The translations under genes and the position numbers were made by a program. Shown here piece by piece: positions 38,053-46,141 of a DNA stretch of 64,000 bases. Source of the DNA: Marinobacterium sedimentorum (GTDB lineage: Bacteria; Pseudomonadota; Gammaproteobacteria; Pseudomonadales; Balneatricaceae); the NCBI RefSeq assembly GCF_024267675.1, contig NZ_JALDYX010000008.1, positions 105,332 to 169,331 on the forward strand. The letters run 5' to 3'. Every line of letters begins with the position of its first letter. Position 1 is the first letter of the stretch. The notes beneath the pieces are model-generated. The model ran no database searches. It was not told the DNA's origin and worked only from the letters and a program-made list of their open reading frames with translations.

Positions 38053-38067
38053 TAGGAGTTTGTCCTA
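38053..38067 (+). promoter_or_regulatory. Inverted repeat upstream of the CsrB-like RNA (GacA-box-like)
   Basis: TAGGA-GTTTG-TCCTA is a perfect 5-bp inverted repeat centred about 55-60 bases before the likely start of the small RNA. GacA/UvrY sites upstream of csrB/rsm genes occupy a similar place, but the Pseudomonas consensus is TGTAAG-N6-CTTACA. Only a single TGTAAG (38102-38107) matches that here, so assignment is tentative. Confidence 0.35.
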
Positions 38068-38111
38068 TGGTATCTGTCGATAAAAGCTCTAGTATTGACT
38101 TTGTAAGCTGA

Positions 38112-38237
38112 GGTCACAGGGATAGGGCACGACGAAGGGATACGAACTCAATTACTCACTTCTCAGGGATTTGAGGGGTGACCGGCAAGGATGCTGGGCG
38201 AGGGCTTGATGGCAGGATGCCAAAGAGCCCTTTTTTT
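38112..38237 (+). ncRNA. CsrB/RsmZ-type CsrA-sequestering small RNA (candidate)
   Basis: About 125 bases hold five A(N)GGA motifs: AGGGA at 38118-38122, 38136-38140 and 38165-38169, AAGGA at 38187-38191 and AGGA at 38214-38217. Three sit in hairpin loops: an 8-bp stem 38158-38165/38172-38179 with loop GGGATT, a 5-bp stem 38182-38186/38193-38197 with loop AAGGAT, and the apex 38210-38213/38219-38222 with loop AGGAT. That apex tops the terminator stem AGGGCT (38201-38206) / AGCCCT (38226-38231), followed by seven T. Such RNAs titrate CsrA/RsmA. The 5' end is estimated, not seen. It lies directly after the HsbR/HsbA genes, which act upstream of Rsm signalling in Pseudomonas. Confidence 0.75.
38201..38237 (+). 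terminator. Intrinsic terminator of the CsrB-like RNA
   Basis: Stem AGGGCT / AGCCCT with an upper stem TGGC / GCCA and a T7 run at 38231-38237. It also closes the hsbR-hsbA transcript if that reads through. Confidence 0.85.
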
Positions 38238-38424
38238 ATGTCTGCAGTTTTATTTATCTCTGCTTTAAGCGCTTTGCGCTATTAACTTGACGGACAATTT
38301 AGTTCCCTTCCTATTTCACAGGTATATGCAGGAAGTACGGTCGCTTACTTTTGCTCCTGCACAGTAAGGTTTTCCGCCATTCCTGGCGGTCATGCGCGTA
38401 TGAGGGCTCTTTAGTCCAAAAGGG

Positions 38425-38545
38425 TGGGTGCAGGTACGCGGATATATTGGTCTCTCTTGGTATATGGTGGCGTTCGCATTAGGCGGTCTCTCCTGCGAAA
38501 GGGCCAATGGCAAAGCATCCTTGCTTCATGTATTCACCCGGGTGA
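38425..38545. repeat. Copy B of the two-copy structured intergenic element
   Basis: It shares GGTGGCGTTCGCATT (38466-38480) and, 48 bases on, AGCATCC (38514-38520) with copy A at 5090-5200. Its inverted repeat CATT-A-GGC (38477-38484) / GCCAATG (38503-38509) differs in sequence from copy A yet still pairs. The last hairpin AAGC (38513-38516) / GCTT (38523-38526) has minus-strand loop AAGGAT. It is downstream of tal on the minus strand. The rest of the 38238-38699 gap shows a hairpin CCGCCA-TTCC-TGGCGG at 38374-38389 and no gene. Confidence 0.6.
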
Positions 38546-38699
38546 ATTGTCTGATCTGCGCTGGTTTCTTTGGCCCGCTTGCGCCTCGGTTTTCTGATGT
38601 TTCCCATAGCCAGGCGCTCGCCCGACAGTCATCTTTTTTGCATCTATGTCTGGGCGAAAGTGCAGTAGTGTGCCCGCCGTCCTTGGCAGGTCAAGTGCG

Positions 38700-39653
38700 T
38701 CAGAGTGCCAGTAGCAGGTGCTCGAGCTTGATCTGGTCTGCTGTAAAGTTGCGAATACCTTCTGCCAGCTTGTCCGTTGCCATGGCGTCTTCGTTCATCT
38801 GCCAGCGATAGCTGCTTTGTGTCAGCCTGGTGTTGAGTTCCTGACTGCGGGCGCTCGCACGGCTCAGGCGTTGTGCCAGTGGTGCCTGGGTGGCGTCCAG
38901 CTCCTGCATCAGAGCCGGGCTAATGGTCAGGCGATCGCAGCCGGCCAGTGCCTGGATTTCGCCAATATTGCGAAAGCTTGCGCCCATTACAACGGTGCCG
39001 TAGTCGTGCTGCTTGTAGTGGTTGTAAATGCGTGTCACCGAAACCACGCCGGGATCGCGGTCGCCACCAAAGTCGGCGTCGGGTTGCTGGGCACGGTGCC
39101 AGTCGAGGATGCGGCCGACAAAGGGAGATATCAGGAATGCGCCTGCGTCAGCGCAGGCCTGGGCCTGGGCAAAGCCAAACAGCAGGGTGAGGTTGCAGTT
39201 GATGCCTTCGCGTTCCAGTATCTCGGCGGCGCGTATGCCTTCCCAGGTGGAGGCGATCTTGATCAGTATGCGATCGGCGCCGATGCCGGCGTCCTGGTAC
39301 ATGGCCATGAGCTTTTTGGCGCGGGCGACGGTGGCGTCCGTATCGAAGGACAGGCGGGCATCTACCTCGGTGGAGACGCGTCCGGGCACCAGCTTGAGGA
39401 TTTCCAGCCCGATGAGAACCGCCAGCTTATCGGTCATGTTGCCGAGCTGCTGCTGATTGTCACCGCCAAGCTTCTGCGCCCAGCTGCGTGCCTGTTCCAG
39501 CAGGGGGCGATAGGCCGGGTTCTGGCCCGCCTTGAGCAGCAGTGAGGGGTTGGTGGTGGCGTCGACGGGTCTGAACTGGCGTATCGCCTCGATATCGCCG
39601 GTATCTGCCACAACACTGGTGAAGGCTTTCAACTGTTCCAGCTGGCTTTGCAT
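38700..39653 (-). CDS. tal: Transaldolase
   Basis: A 317-residue pentose-phosphate enzyme moving a dihydroxyacetone unit between sugar phosphates; length and sequence fit the TalA/TalB class. The Schiff-base Lys lies in [12 protein letters not shown] and the start [18 protein letters not shown] and [12 protein letters not shown] are characteristic. [20 protein letters not shown] and [12 protein letters not shown] complete the barrel. It follows dusA by 26 bases on the same strand. Confidence 0.96.
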   Translation of the reverse strand: MQSQLEQLKAFTSVVADTGDIEAIRQFRPVDATTNPSLLLKAGQNPAYRPLLEQARSWAQKLGGDNQQQLGNMTDKLAVLIGLEILKLVPGRVSTEVDARLSFDTDATVARAKKLMAMYQDAGIGADRILIKIASTWEGIRAAEILEREGINCNLTLLFGFAQAQACADAGAFLISPFVGRILDWHRAQQPDADFGGDRDPGVVSVTRIYNHYKQHDYGTVVMGASFRNIGEIQALAGCDRLTISPALMQELDATQAPLAQRLSRASARSQELNTRLTQSSYRWQMNEDAMATDKLAEGIRNFTADQIKLEHLLLAL

Positions 39654-39679
39654 GCTCTGTGTGTCCTATGTCGAAATAA

Positions 39680-40696
39680 TTAGGCGGGTATCCGTTCCAT
39701 TGCTTGCTTGAGCACCTCGGGGCCGGCACCGGGCTTGTGGGCGTTCTCGCTCAAATAGCGGCGGAATTGCTTGCCGCCGCGCTGGGCATGAAAGAGACCC
39801 AGAATATGGCGTGAAATGTGGCCCAGATTAACCCTGTCATCGAGCTCCTGCTCGCTGTAGCTGATCATGTGCTGCAATGCATCGAGGCGACTGATGGCAT
39901 CGCCTGGCTCACCGTAAAGGCGGCTGTCCACATCGGCCAACAGGCTGTAGGGATTCTGGTAGGCTTCGCGCCCAACCATGACGCCATCAACGTGCTCAAG
40001 GTGCGTGTCGCATTCGTCGAGTGACTTGATGCCGCCATTGATAATGATCTCGAGTTCGGGAAAGGCTTGCTTGATACGGTAAACCCAGTCGTACTTCAGC
40101 GGCGGCACCTGGCGATTTTCCTTCGGGCTGAGGCCTTTCAAGATCGCCTTGCGCGCATGGATAATGAAAGTGCTGCAGCCTGAGGTGCGCACTATGTCGA
40201 CAAAATGATGCAGCTCCTCGTAGCTGTCCATATCGTCAATACCCAGGCGGTGTTTAACTGTAACGGGTATCGATACTGCGCTTTGCATGCGCTCAAGGCA
40301 TTCGGCCACCAGCTGTGGGTGGGCCATCAGACAGGCGCCAATCATGTTGTTCTGCACCCGGTCGCTGGGGCAGCCAACATTGAGGTTTACTTCGTCGTAT
40401 CCATGCTCCTGTGCCATGCGGCTGCAGCGCGCCAGTGCATCCGGATCGCTGCCGCCAAGCTGCAGTGCTATGGGGTGCTCCGCATTCTGATAACGCAGAA
40501 AGCGTTCGCTGTCGCCGTGAATCAGGGCGCCGGTTGTCACCATTTCGGTGTACAGCAGCGCATTGCGGCTCAGCAGGCGATGAAAGTAGCGACAGTGGCG
40601 ATCTGTCCAATCCATCATCGGCGCGACTGAGAAGCGGCGGTTGGGCGCCTGGCTGTTTATGCTGGAGGCTGGCTGGTGCTGGAGGCTGCTGGGCAT
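39680..40696 (-). CDS. dusA: tRNA-dihydrouridine(20/20a) synthase DusA
   Basis: A flavoprotein of about 338 residues that reduces U20 and U20a in the D-loop of tRNAs. It begins with the family element FSVAPMMDWTDRHCRYFHR, then LYTEMVTTGALIHG, and has the catalytic Cys in NLNVGCPSDRVQ. The RKA...SPKENR stretch (ARKAILKGLSPKENR) marks DusA rather than DusB or DusC. The ATG at 40696 is chosen; the frame is open three codons further to a TTG at 40705. Ribosome-site support is weak for both. Confidence 0.94.
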   Translation of the reverse strand: MPSSLQHQPASSINSQAPNRRFSVAPMMDWTDRHCRYFHRLLSRNALLYTEMVTTGALIHGDSERFLRYQNAEHPIALQLGGSDPDALARCSRMAQEHGYDEVNLNVGCPSDRVQNNMIGACLMAHPQLVAECLERMQSAVSIPVTVKHRLGIDDMDSYEELHHFVDIVRTSGCSTFIIHARKAILKGLSPKENRQVPPLKYDWVYRIKQAFPELEIIINGGIKSLDECDTHLEHVDGVMVGREAYQNPYSLLADVDSRLYGEPGDAISRLDALQHMISYSEQELDDRVNLGHISRHILGLFHAQRGGKQFRRYLSENAHKPGAGPEVLKQAMERIPA

Positions 40697-40944
40697 GTTG
40701 TACAACTGAGGTCTGTGATCGGCGATGGAATTTGGCGGGCTTGATTATACACCAAGCACACAAGTGCAGGCGACTGGTGCGGTAGGTAGCGGCTAGCAGG
40801 GCGGCCTAATGGTGCGGCCAGAGGTTAAAATCGTTATTATTGGCGCCTGCGTTTCATTCAACCGCCGGTGGTATCCGTTTGGGTATCACCGTCATGCGAG
40901 TATCGAGCCCCGTTTAGCATCAAGCGTCCAGGTTTCAATCGGTT

Positions 40945-42732
40945 ATGTTATTTTCGCGATTAATTATTACACCCTGGCATGCGCTCTGTCGGTGCGCTTC
41001 GCTGTTTCGCCGCTCCGCGCTGCTGCTCGCCTGGCTACTCTTGATCCTGCTGGATCTGTTTATGGTGCGCGATAGCGCCTGGCTGGTTGAAAACCTGTTC
41101 GGCAAGCGCTTTGCGGTAAATTTTGCCCTCAGCACGCTCATTTTCTGGTTGCTGCTGTACTGCGTGCGAGGTTTGCTGTGTCGCAGGCCCTGGTTTGGGT
41201 CTGTTGTACTCGTGCTGCTGGGCGCGGCCTGCTTTGCCCAGACATCTTACTTCAATGTCTATGGCAAATTTGTTACCGCATTTGATTTTCGTTTTTTTGC
41301 CGCCGATCCACTGCTGTCCCTGCAGCTGGGCGTGCAAACCGTTTCGCTTTGGCATTCGGTCTGGGTAACGGCGTCTGTTGTGTTAATTCTGCTACTGGTG
41401 ATGTCGCTCGATGCTCGTCCGTCGTTACTGCGGCGCGGGCTTAGCGCTGCGCTGGCCTTACCGTTGTTTCTGCTGATCACATTGAACTGGTATGGCACCT
41501 CGAGCTTTCAGATGGCGCCGGTGGCCTATTTTGGCAGTCTTGTTAGTGCGTTAGAGGTGCAGGTCAAAGCGTTCGACCGGCCAGCTAAACCTGAGCTGTT
41601 GCAGCATGCCGCCAGGTTAGGCGCGCCTAATGTCATAGTGGTGATCGGCGAGTCGCTGAACCGGGATCACCTGGGTCTCTACGGCTATGGACGGGACACG
41701 ACACCACAGCTGTCGGCGATGCTCCGGCGCGGCGAGATGCTGGCCATGCAAAATGCGGTGGGGGTATCGCCCCGTACCCTGACATCGGTGCCCTATATGC
41801 TTACCGGATTGCAGGGTGTGGACCCTCATGGTGTTATCTATAGCGTGCCCACCTTGTTCAATTACGCCAAGAGTGGCGGCTATCAGACGGCGCTGATTAC
41901 GGCGCAGGATTTTCAGTGGCGTAACCTGGATCAGCTGTTCGTTGACGGTGATCTGGATCATTACGAGCAGGGCGTGAATTTCAGCGCCAATGTGTCGGTA
42001 TCCGTGGGGGCTGATGACTTGCAGGTGCTGGAGCGGGGAATTCTGCCTTACATCGAGCGCGCGTCTGAGCGGGCAAAGCCCTTTATGCTGGTGACCCAGA
42101 TGAGCGGCAGCCACACCCCCTTTGGTGCCCAGGTTCCGGCAGCCTATAAGATGTACCTGCCGGAAGGCGGTCCCAATAGCGTGAATGCCTATGATAATAC
42201 GGTGCGCTATGCGGATCGGTATTTGTCGAGGCTGGTGGAGGAGGCGCGTCGTCTTGATTCCAATACCTGGGTGTTCTACGCCAGCGATCATGGCGAGCAT
42301 GTGGATGACAAGGGCAGCCGCTTTCATGCCGATTTTCTTCCCGAAGTGATTCGCAACCCGCTGCTGGTGTTCCCGCCCACCGGTCAGGCAGCCAGGGTGA
42401 AGGCTGCGGTGGACGCGCCGGTCAGTGCGGCGGACATAGTGCCCAGCGTGCTGGAACTGATGGCGGTTACGCCTGTCACTGAGCTCGGTGGCGTGAGTTT
42501 GCTGCACCCGATAGATCCGCAGCGCATGCGCATCGTGACGGCCTATATGAGTACGCTGCACAACGACCCGCGGGCCGCGCTGGTGTTTCCTGATCAGTCC
42601 ATCTACGACATTGATTTCAAGCGCGGCAGTGTGAAATTAAGTGATGGTGAAACACTGATTCGTTACGATGAGCTGGAATCTAAGTACCGGGGCTTGTTTG
42701 AGCCGCGACTTACCATGTCTGGAGAGGGATGA
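40945..42732 (+). CDS. Phosphoethanolamine transferase (EptA/CptA-like, sulfatase fold)
   Basis: A 595-residue inner-membrane enzyme moving phosphoethanolamine from phosphatidylethanolamine to lipid A, core sugar or another glycan, releasing diacylglycerol. About five membrane segments occupy residues 1-185. The periplasmic alkaline-phosphatase-like domain shows NVIVVIGESLNRDHLGLYGYGR, the nucleophile Thr in SPRTLTSVPYM, YASDHGEHVDDKG and FHADFLPE with metal ligands. Its stop overlaps the dgkA start (ATGA), and DgkA would recycle the diacylglycerol. The acceptor cannot be told from sequence. Confidence 0.88.
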   Translation: MLFSRLIITPWHALCRCASLFRRSALLLAWLLLILLDLFMVRDSAWLVENLFGKRFAVNFALSTLIFWLLLYCVRGLLCRRPWFGSVVLVLLGAACFAQTSYFNVYGKFVTAFDFRFFAADPLLSLQLGVQTVSLWHSVWVTASVVLILLLVMSLDARPSLLRRGLSAALALPLFLLITLNWYGTSSFQMAPVAYFGSLVSALEVQVKAFDRPAKPELLQHAARLGAPNVIVVIGESLNRDHLGLYGYGRDTTPQLSAMLRRGEMLAMQNAVGVSPRTLTSVPYMLTGLQGVDPHGVIYSVPTLFNYAKSGGYQTALITAQDFQWRNLDQLFVDGDLDHYEQGVNFSANVSVSVGADDLQVLERGILPYIERASERAKPFMLVTQMSGSHTPFGAQVPAAYKMYLPEGGPNSVNAYDNTVRYADRYLSRLVEEARRLDSNTWVFYASDHGEHVDDKGSRFHADFLPEVIRNPLLVFPPTGQAARVKAAVDAPVSAADIVPSVLELMAVTPVTELGGVSLLHPIDPQRMRIVTAYMSTLHNDPRAALVFPDQSIYDIDFKRGSVKLSDGETLIRYDELESKYRGLFEPRLTMSGEG

Positions 42733-43109
42733 TGTCCAACGAGAAAGTGACAGGGCCGGCGCGCTTTTATTATGCAACCTGCTACTCGATGAAGGGAATT
42801 CGCGCGGCCTTCGTTCATGAGCCGGCTTTTCGCTACGAGGTGTATGGGGCGCTGCTGCTGATACCGCTGTCGTTTTGGGTCGCCCAGACGGGAATCCAGC
42901 TCGGGCTGCTGATTGGCAGTTGTCTGCTGGTACTGATGGCCGAAGTGTTTAACAGTGCTATCGAGGCGGTAGTGGATCGGGCCGGGCTCGAAAGGCATGA
43001 GCTCGCCGGGCGCGCCAAGGATCTGGGGTCTGCGGGGGTGTTTTTTACGCTGCTGATCGTGATGCTGATCTGGGGTGGTGTGCTCTGGGACAATCTAGCC
43101 GCTGGCTGA
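42729..43109 (+). CDS. dgkA: Diacylglycerol kinase
   Basis: A 126-residue integral membrane kinase that phosphorylates diacylglycerol to phosphatidic acid, returning it to phospholipid synthesis. The N-terminal amphipathic segment and KGIRAAFVHEPAFRYEV lead to three membrane helices. The catalytic/metal site is in EVFNSAIEAVVDR and KDLGSAGVFF. It overlaps the phosphoethanolamine transferase by four bases, and the pairing makes biochemical sense. A bidirectional terminator follows. Confidence 0.95.
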   Translation: MMSNEKVTGPARFYYATCYSMKGIRAAFVHEPAFRYEVYGALLLIPLSFWVAQTGIQLGLLIGSCLLVLMAEVFNSAIEAVVDRAGLERHELAGRAKDLGSAGVFFTLLIVMLIWGGVLWDNLAAG

Positions 43110-43157
43110 TGCCGGGTGCCTTTGACGGCGCTGTTTTAATTCAATAACGCTTTGTAG

Positions 43158-43199
43158 CAAAAAAGCAGGCGTCGGGTTATCCCGGCGCCTGCTTTTTTT
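43158..43199. terminator. Bidirectional intrinsic terminator, dgkA / speD
   Basis: A long near-perfect stem: AAAAAGCAGGCGTCGGG, loop TTAT, CCCGGCGCCTGC and a T7 run, with an A run on the other side. It closes the plus-strand dgkA transcript and the minus-strand speD transcript. Confidence 0.9.
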
Positions 43200-43211
43200 C
43201 GTCGCCTGGGT

Positions 43212-44042
43212 TTAGACCAAACTCTGGCTGAACGGCATTTCCGGCAGGTTGCGCGCGTAGAATATTTCCCGCATCTCACGAAAGAGATTGTCGGTGATGG
43301 TGTTGATTTCTTCTTCGCTCATGCCCTGAGTGGTGGTGCCAAACAGGTACTGGTTGAGGTCGAAGTCGTTCAGCATCATCTTGGTGTGGAAGATGTTTTC
43401 CTGATAAACGTTCACATCCACCATCTGGTACAGATCACGGATATCGTCGCTCATGAAATTCTGGATTGAGTGAATATCATGGTCGATATAGTGCTTGATA
43501 CCGTGAACGTCGCGGGTAAAGCCGCGTACGCGATAGTCGATTGTCACGATATCTGACTCGAGCTTGTGAATCAGGTAGTTCAGCGCCTTCAGCGGCGAAA
43601 TTACCCCACAGGTAGATACCTCGATATCGGCACGGAAGGTGCAGATGCCGTTATCCGGATGGCTTTCCGGGTAGGTGTGTACGCAGATATGGCTCTTATC
43701 CAGGTGAGCCACGACGGAGTCCGGCTGCAGCGGGCCCGGTTTTTCCGATGTATCCACCATCAGCGAGTCTTTCAACGGCTCCTCCGATACCAGAATCGTC
43801 ACGCTCGCGCCCTGGGGCTCGTAGTCCTGGCGAGCGACGTTCAGTACGTTGGCGCCGATGATGTCGCAGACCTCGGTCAGGATCTCGGTCAGGCGGTCCG
43901 CGTTGTATTGCTCATCAATGTACTCGATATATTCTGCTTTCTGCTCCGGAGTCCGGGTGTAACAGATATCGTAAATACAGAAACTCAGGCTTTTGGTGAG
44001 GTTGTTAAAGCCCTGCAGTTTGATCTTGCCACTGGGTGTCAA
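43212..44042 (-). CDS. speD: S-adenosylmethionine decarboxylase proenzyme
   Basis: A 276-residue enzyme of the E. coli class (long SpeD) making decarboxylated SAM for spermidine synthesis. The proenzyme cuts itself at [11 protein letters not shown], where the Ser becomes the pyruvoyl group. [20 protein letters not shown] and [20 protein letters not shown] are typical. The start codon is TTG at 44042, fixed by GGAGG about ten bases upstream (GGAGGCCTGATCG); E. coli speD also uses TTG. speE is not adjacent. Confidence 0.95.
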   Translation of the reverse strand: MTPSGKIKLQGFNNLTKSLSFCIYDICYTRTPEQKAEYIEYIDEQYNADRLTEILTEVCDIIGANVLNVARQDYEPQGASVTILVSEEPLKDSLMVDTSEKPGPLQPDSVVAHLDKSHICVHTYPESHPDNGICTFRADIEVSTCGVISPLKALNYLIHKLESDIVTIDYRVRGFTRDVHGIKHYIDHDIHSIQNFMSDDIRDLYQMVDVNVYQENIFHTKMMLNDFDLNQYLFGTTTQGMSEEEINTITDNLFREMREIFYARNLPEMPFSQSLV

Positions 44043-44230
44043 CGATCAGGCCTCCAAAAAAATAACGCGCCTCTCGGGCGCGATGGACGAATAGCTATGG
44101 GGCTGGCCCCGGCAATGTGTCGTGATTGTAGTGCAACTGGGCGATCAGAAAAAGTCCATGGGGCGACAAATGTCATGCTGTACAAAAATCAGTCCGTGGG
44201 CAGAGCATATGCAGATTCGTTTTTCTGTTG

Positions 44231-44262
44231 TTGTAAATGGTTATCGTTTAGATTATCGTTTG
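44231..44262 (+). promoter_or_regulatory. Promoter overlapped by Fur-box-like sequence
   Basis: TTGTAA (44231-44236) and TATCGT (44254-44259) are 17 bases apart. The spacer and -10 read GTTATC-GTTTAG-ATTATC (44240-44257 approx.), that is GATAAT-like hexamers on the other strand. By eye two overlapping 19-base windows each match 12 of 19 positions of the Fur consensus. This placement would let Fur block RNA polymerase. No downstream protein gene is present before the terminator. Confidence 0.45.
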
Positions 44263-44265
44263 TGT

Positions 44266-44426
44266 CGTTCGCACTTTGCTGGCAACTATCGGAGAGTATG
44301 CCGCTGTGCTGTCGGCTTCACAGGGCCCACCTTTGGCGGGGTGCGCTCAGTGACATTGCTTAATGTTCAAGGCTCTTATCACGCATATTGTGAATGCCGG
44401 CTCTGTCATGGGGCCGGCTTTTTTTA
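44266..44426 (+). ncRNA. Candidate Fur-controlled small RNA
   Basis: An orphan plus-strand transcription unit of about 160 bases between speD (minus) and a WGR-domain gene (minus). It has a promoter with Fur-like hexamers at its head and a strong terminator at its end. The body contains GTGACATTGCTTAATG (a GACATTGCT segment also occurs in the RyhB pairing core) folded as a short ACATT-GCTT-AATGT hairpin. The frames through it show no ribosome site and an implausible composition. Ends are estimated; assignment to the RyhB/PrrF functional class is inference. Confidence 0.45.
44396..44425 (+). terminator. Orphan intrinsic terminator
   Basis: GCCGGCTC (44396-44403), loop TGTCATG is closed by GGGCCGGC-type pairing (44411-44418), then T7 (44419-44425). 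No annotated plus-strand gene lies upstream before the dgkA terminator, so it must end an unannotated transcript. Confidence 0.8.
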
Positions 44427-44536
44427 TTGGCGCGGGTTTGGTGTCTGCTGGAAACGCAGTGGTATCGGAGTTGCTCGCAAAGCGCGCGCTTTAGAAAGGG
44501 TAGTGAGGCGGTAGGCAGTGCAGGGGGGCGGGAGGG

Positions 44537-44785
44537 CTAGTTAAAATCGAATCCTAGCTGCTCTTCGCTGCGGCCCGTGTGACGGTAGCCCAACTTGCGC
44601 TGCTGACGGGCGATGCTGCTGAGCAGGCGTCTGGCTTCCTTGTAGGAGTGCAATACGGTATGGGTCACTGTCGCTTCATTTGCGGCTCGATCACCCCAGC
44701 TCTGGCTTAGAATCCAGTCACCGACAAGGTCCTGATACAGGCGAACAATGAAGTATTCCTGCTCTTTTTGCCAGCGTACTATCAA
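44537..44785 (-). CDS. WGR-domain protein (start uncertain)
   Basis: The C-terminal 80 residues of this minus frame form a WGR domain: VRWQKEQEYFIVRLYQDLVG, DWILSQSWGDRAANEA, then a helix SYKEARRLLSSIARQQRKLGYR. Small WGR proteins are common in this class and are thought to bind nucleic acid. I place the start at TTG 44785 (MIVRWQKE) because the family normally begins a few residues before the Trp; the frame is open further, with ATGs near 44910-44925 giving an unrelated Arg-rich extension overlapping the pdxB promoter. Neither start has a clear ribosome site. Confidence 0.6.
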   Translation of the reverse strand: MIVRWQKEQEYFIVRLYQDLVGDWILSQSWGDRAANEATVTHTVLHSYKEARRLLSSIARQQRKLGYRHTGRSEEQLGFDFN

Positions 44786-44950
44786 GGGGCTTTTACCGTA
44801 ACTCGATCGGGGGGAAAATGTTGCAGTGAATGCATACCCGTTTATGCGACAGACCCAGGCCCGCCGCGCCAGACCCCGCTGCAAGGTGCAGCGGGCGTAA
44901 CGGCGCATTGAGCCCGAAACCATGGCATTTGTAAAGATCCGGAGTACAGA

Positions 44951-46099
44951 TTGAAGTCCAGCCATCTGAATATTGTTGCCGACGAAAACATACCCGCGCT
45001 CCAGGCCCTGCTGGGGTCTGTTGGCACTATCCGAACCCTGCCGGGGCGCAGCATGACGGCGGCTGATCTGGCCGAGGCCGATGTACTGCTGGTGCGCTCC
45101 ATTACCCGGGTCGACCGGTCTCTGCTTGAGGGTACGCCGGTGCGCTTTGTCGGCACGGCAACCATTGGCATGGACCATGTTGATCTGGCCTACCTGCGCG
45201 AGCAGGGCATAGCATTTAGCAGCGCGCCGGGCTGCAATGCCGATGCGGTGGTGGAGTATGTTCTGACCGTACTCTATAGCCTGGCGGCTGAGCAGGGTTT
45301 TGTGCTGCGGGACAAAACCGTTGGCATCATTGGCGTTGGCAATGTCGGGTCACGCCTGCAGCGTCGCCTGCAGCGTCTTGGCATCAAGCTGCTGCTCAAT
45401 GATCCACCGCGTGCGTCCGAGGGGGGCGAGTCGTTCATCAGTCTGGATAGGTTGCTGGACGAAGCCGATATCCTCTGCCTGCACACGCCGCTGGTCACCA
45501 CCGGGCCGCACCCCACGCAGCATCTGCTGGGTACTGCGCAGTTGGCGCGTCTGCGCCCGGGGGCTATTGTGCTGAACGCCGGTCGCGGCGCGGCCATCGA
45601 CGGTGCGGCTTTGCTGCAGGTGGCGCTGCAGCGCCCGGATCTGACCCTGGTGCTGGATGTCTGGGAAAATGAACCTGCTATTGATGCTGCGCTTGTACCT
45701 GGCGTGCGCATCGGCTCGCCCCACATTGCCGGTTACAGCCTGGATGGCAAGATTCGCGGCACCTATATGCTGTATCAGGCGCTGTGTCGCCACCTTGGGC
45801 TGCCAGAAGCCGCCCCTCTGCAGGACTATCTGCCCGCAGCGTCAGTAGCTCGTGTAGAGGCGGGCCCGGGGCTGGCACCGCTTGAGCTGATGCGTCTGCT
45901 GTATGACCCCTACCGGGATGACCGAGCGCTGCGCGCGACCTTTGGCTTGCCACAGGCGCAGCGTGGAGCAGCATTTGACCGTCTGCGCAAGGAGTATCCG
46001 GTACGGCGGGAGTTCGACACCCTGACGGTTAGCGGCCAACTGGAGCCCGCTCTGGCCGAGGAGCTTGCGGCGCTCGGCTTCAGGGTGGAATTGTCGTAA
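44951..46099 (+). CDS. pdxB: Erythronate-4-phosphate dehydrogenase
   Basis: A 382-residue D-2-hydroxyacid dehydrogenase catalysing the second step of pyridoxal phosphate synthesis from erythrose-4-phosphate. ADENIPALQALLG at the N-terminus, GCNADAVVEYVLTVL, NAD-binding GIIGVGNVGSRLQRRL, and the catalytic His in GSPHIAGYSLDGKIRGT identify PdxB, as does the C-terminal dimerisation domain. The start is TTG at 44951, supported by GGAG seven bases upstream. It is divergent from the WGR gene. Confidence 0.95.
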   Translation: MKSSHLNIVADENIPALQALLGSVGTIRTLPGRSMTAADLAEADVLLVRSITRVDRSLLEGTPVRFVGTATIGMDHVDLAYLREQGIAFSSAPGCNADAVVEYVLTVLYSLAAEQGFVLRDKTVGIIGVGNVGSRLQRRLQRLGIKLLLNDPPRASEGGESFISLDRLLDEADILCLHTPLVTTGPHPTQHLLGTAQLARLRPGAIVLNAGRGAAIDGAALLQVALQRPDLTLVLDVWENEPAIDAALVPGVRIGSPHIAGYSLDGKIRGTYMLYQALCRHLGLPEAAPLQDYLPAASVARVEAGPGLAPLELMRLLYDPYRDDRALRATFGLPQAQRGAAFDRLRKEYPVRREFDTLTVSGQLEPALAEELAALGFRVELS

Positions 46100-46141
46100 G
46101 CTGTCGCGTTTTTAATGCGTCATGACAACGCCGGAACCTTA

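Noticed and set aside
38238..38699. Possibility of a riboswitch in the gap before tal
   Set aside because: The segment is on the wrong side (3') of tal and shows none of the TPP, c-di-GMP or cobalamin riboswitch core motifs I could check by eye.
43158..43199. Long inverted repeat considered as an attachment site or IS end
   Set aside because: It has the A-run/stem/T-run layout of a bidirectional terminator between convergent genes, and no mobile gene is nearby.
44266..44426. Possibility that this RNA is 4.5S, 6S or tmRNA
   Set aside because: I looked for the SRP RNA core (GGTCCGGAAGGAAGCAGC-like) and 6S features and did not find them.
44122..44514. 130-codon frame across the orphan promoter and terminator
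   Set aside because: It runs straight through the intrinsic terminator and its T run, has no ribosome site, and resembles no protein.
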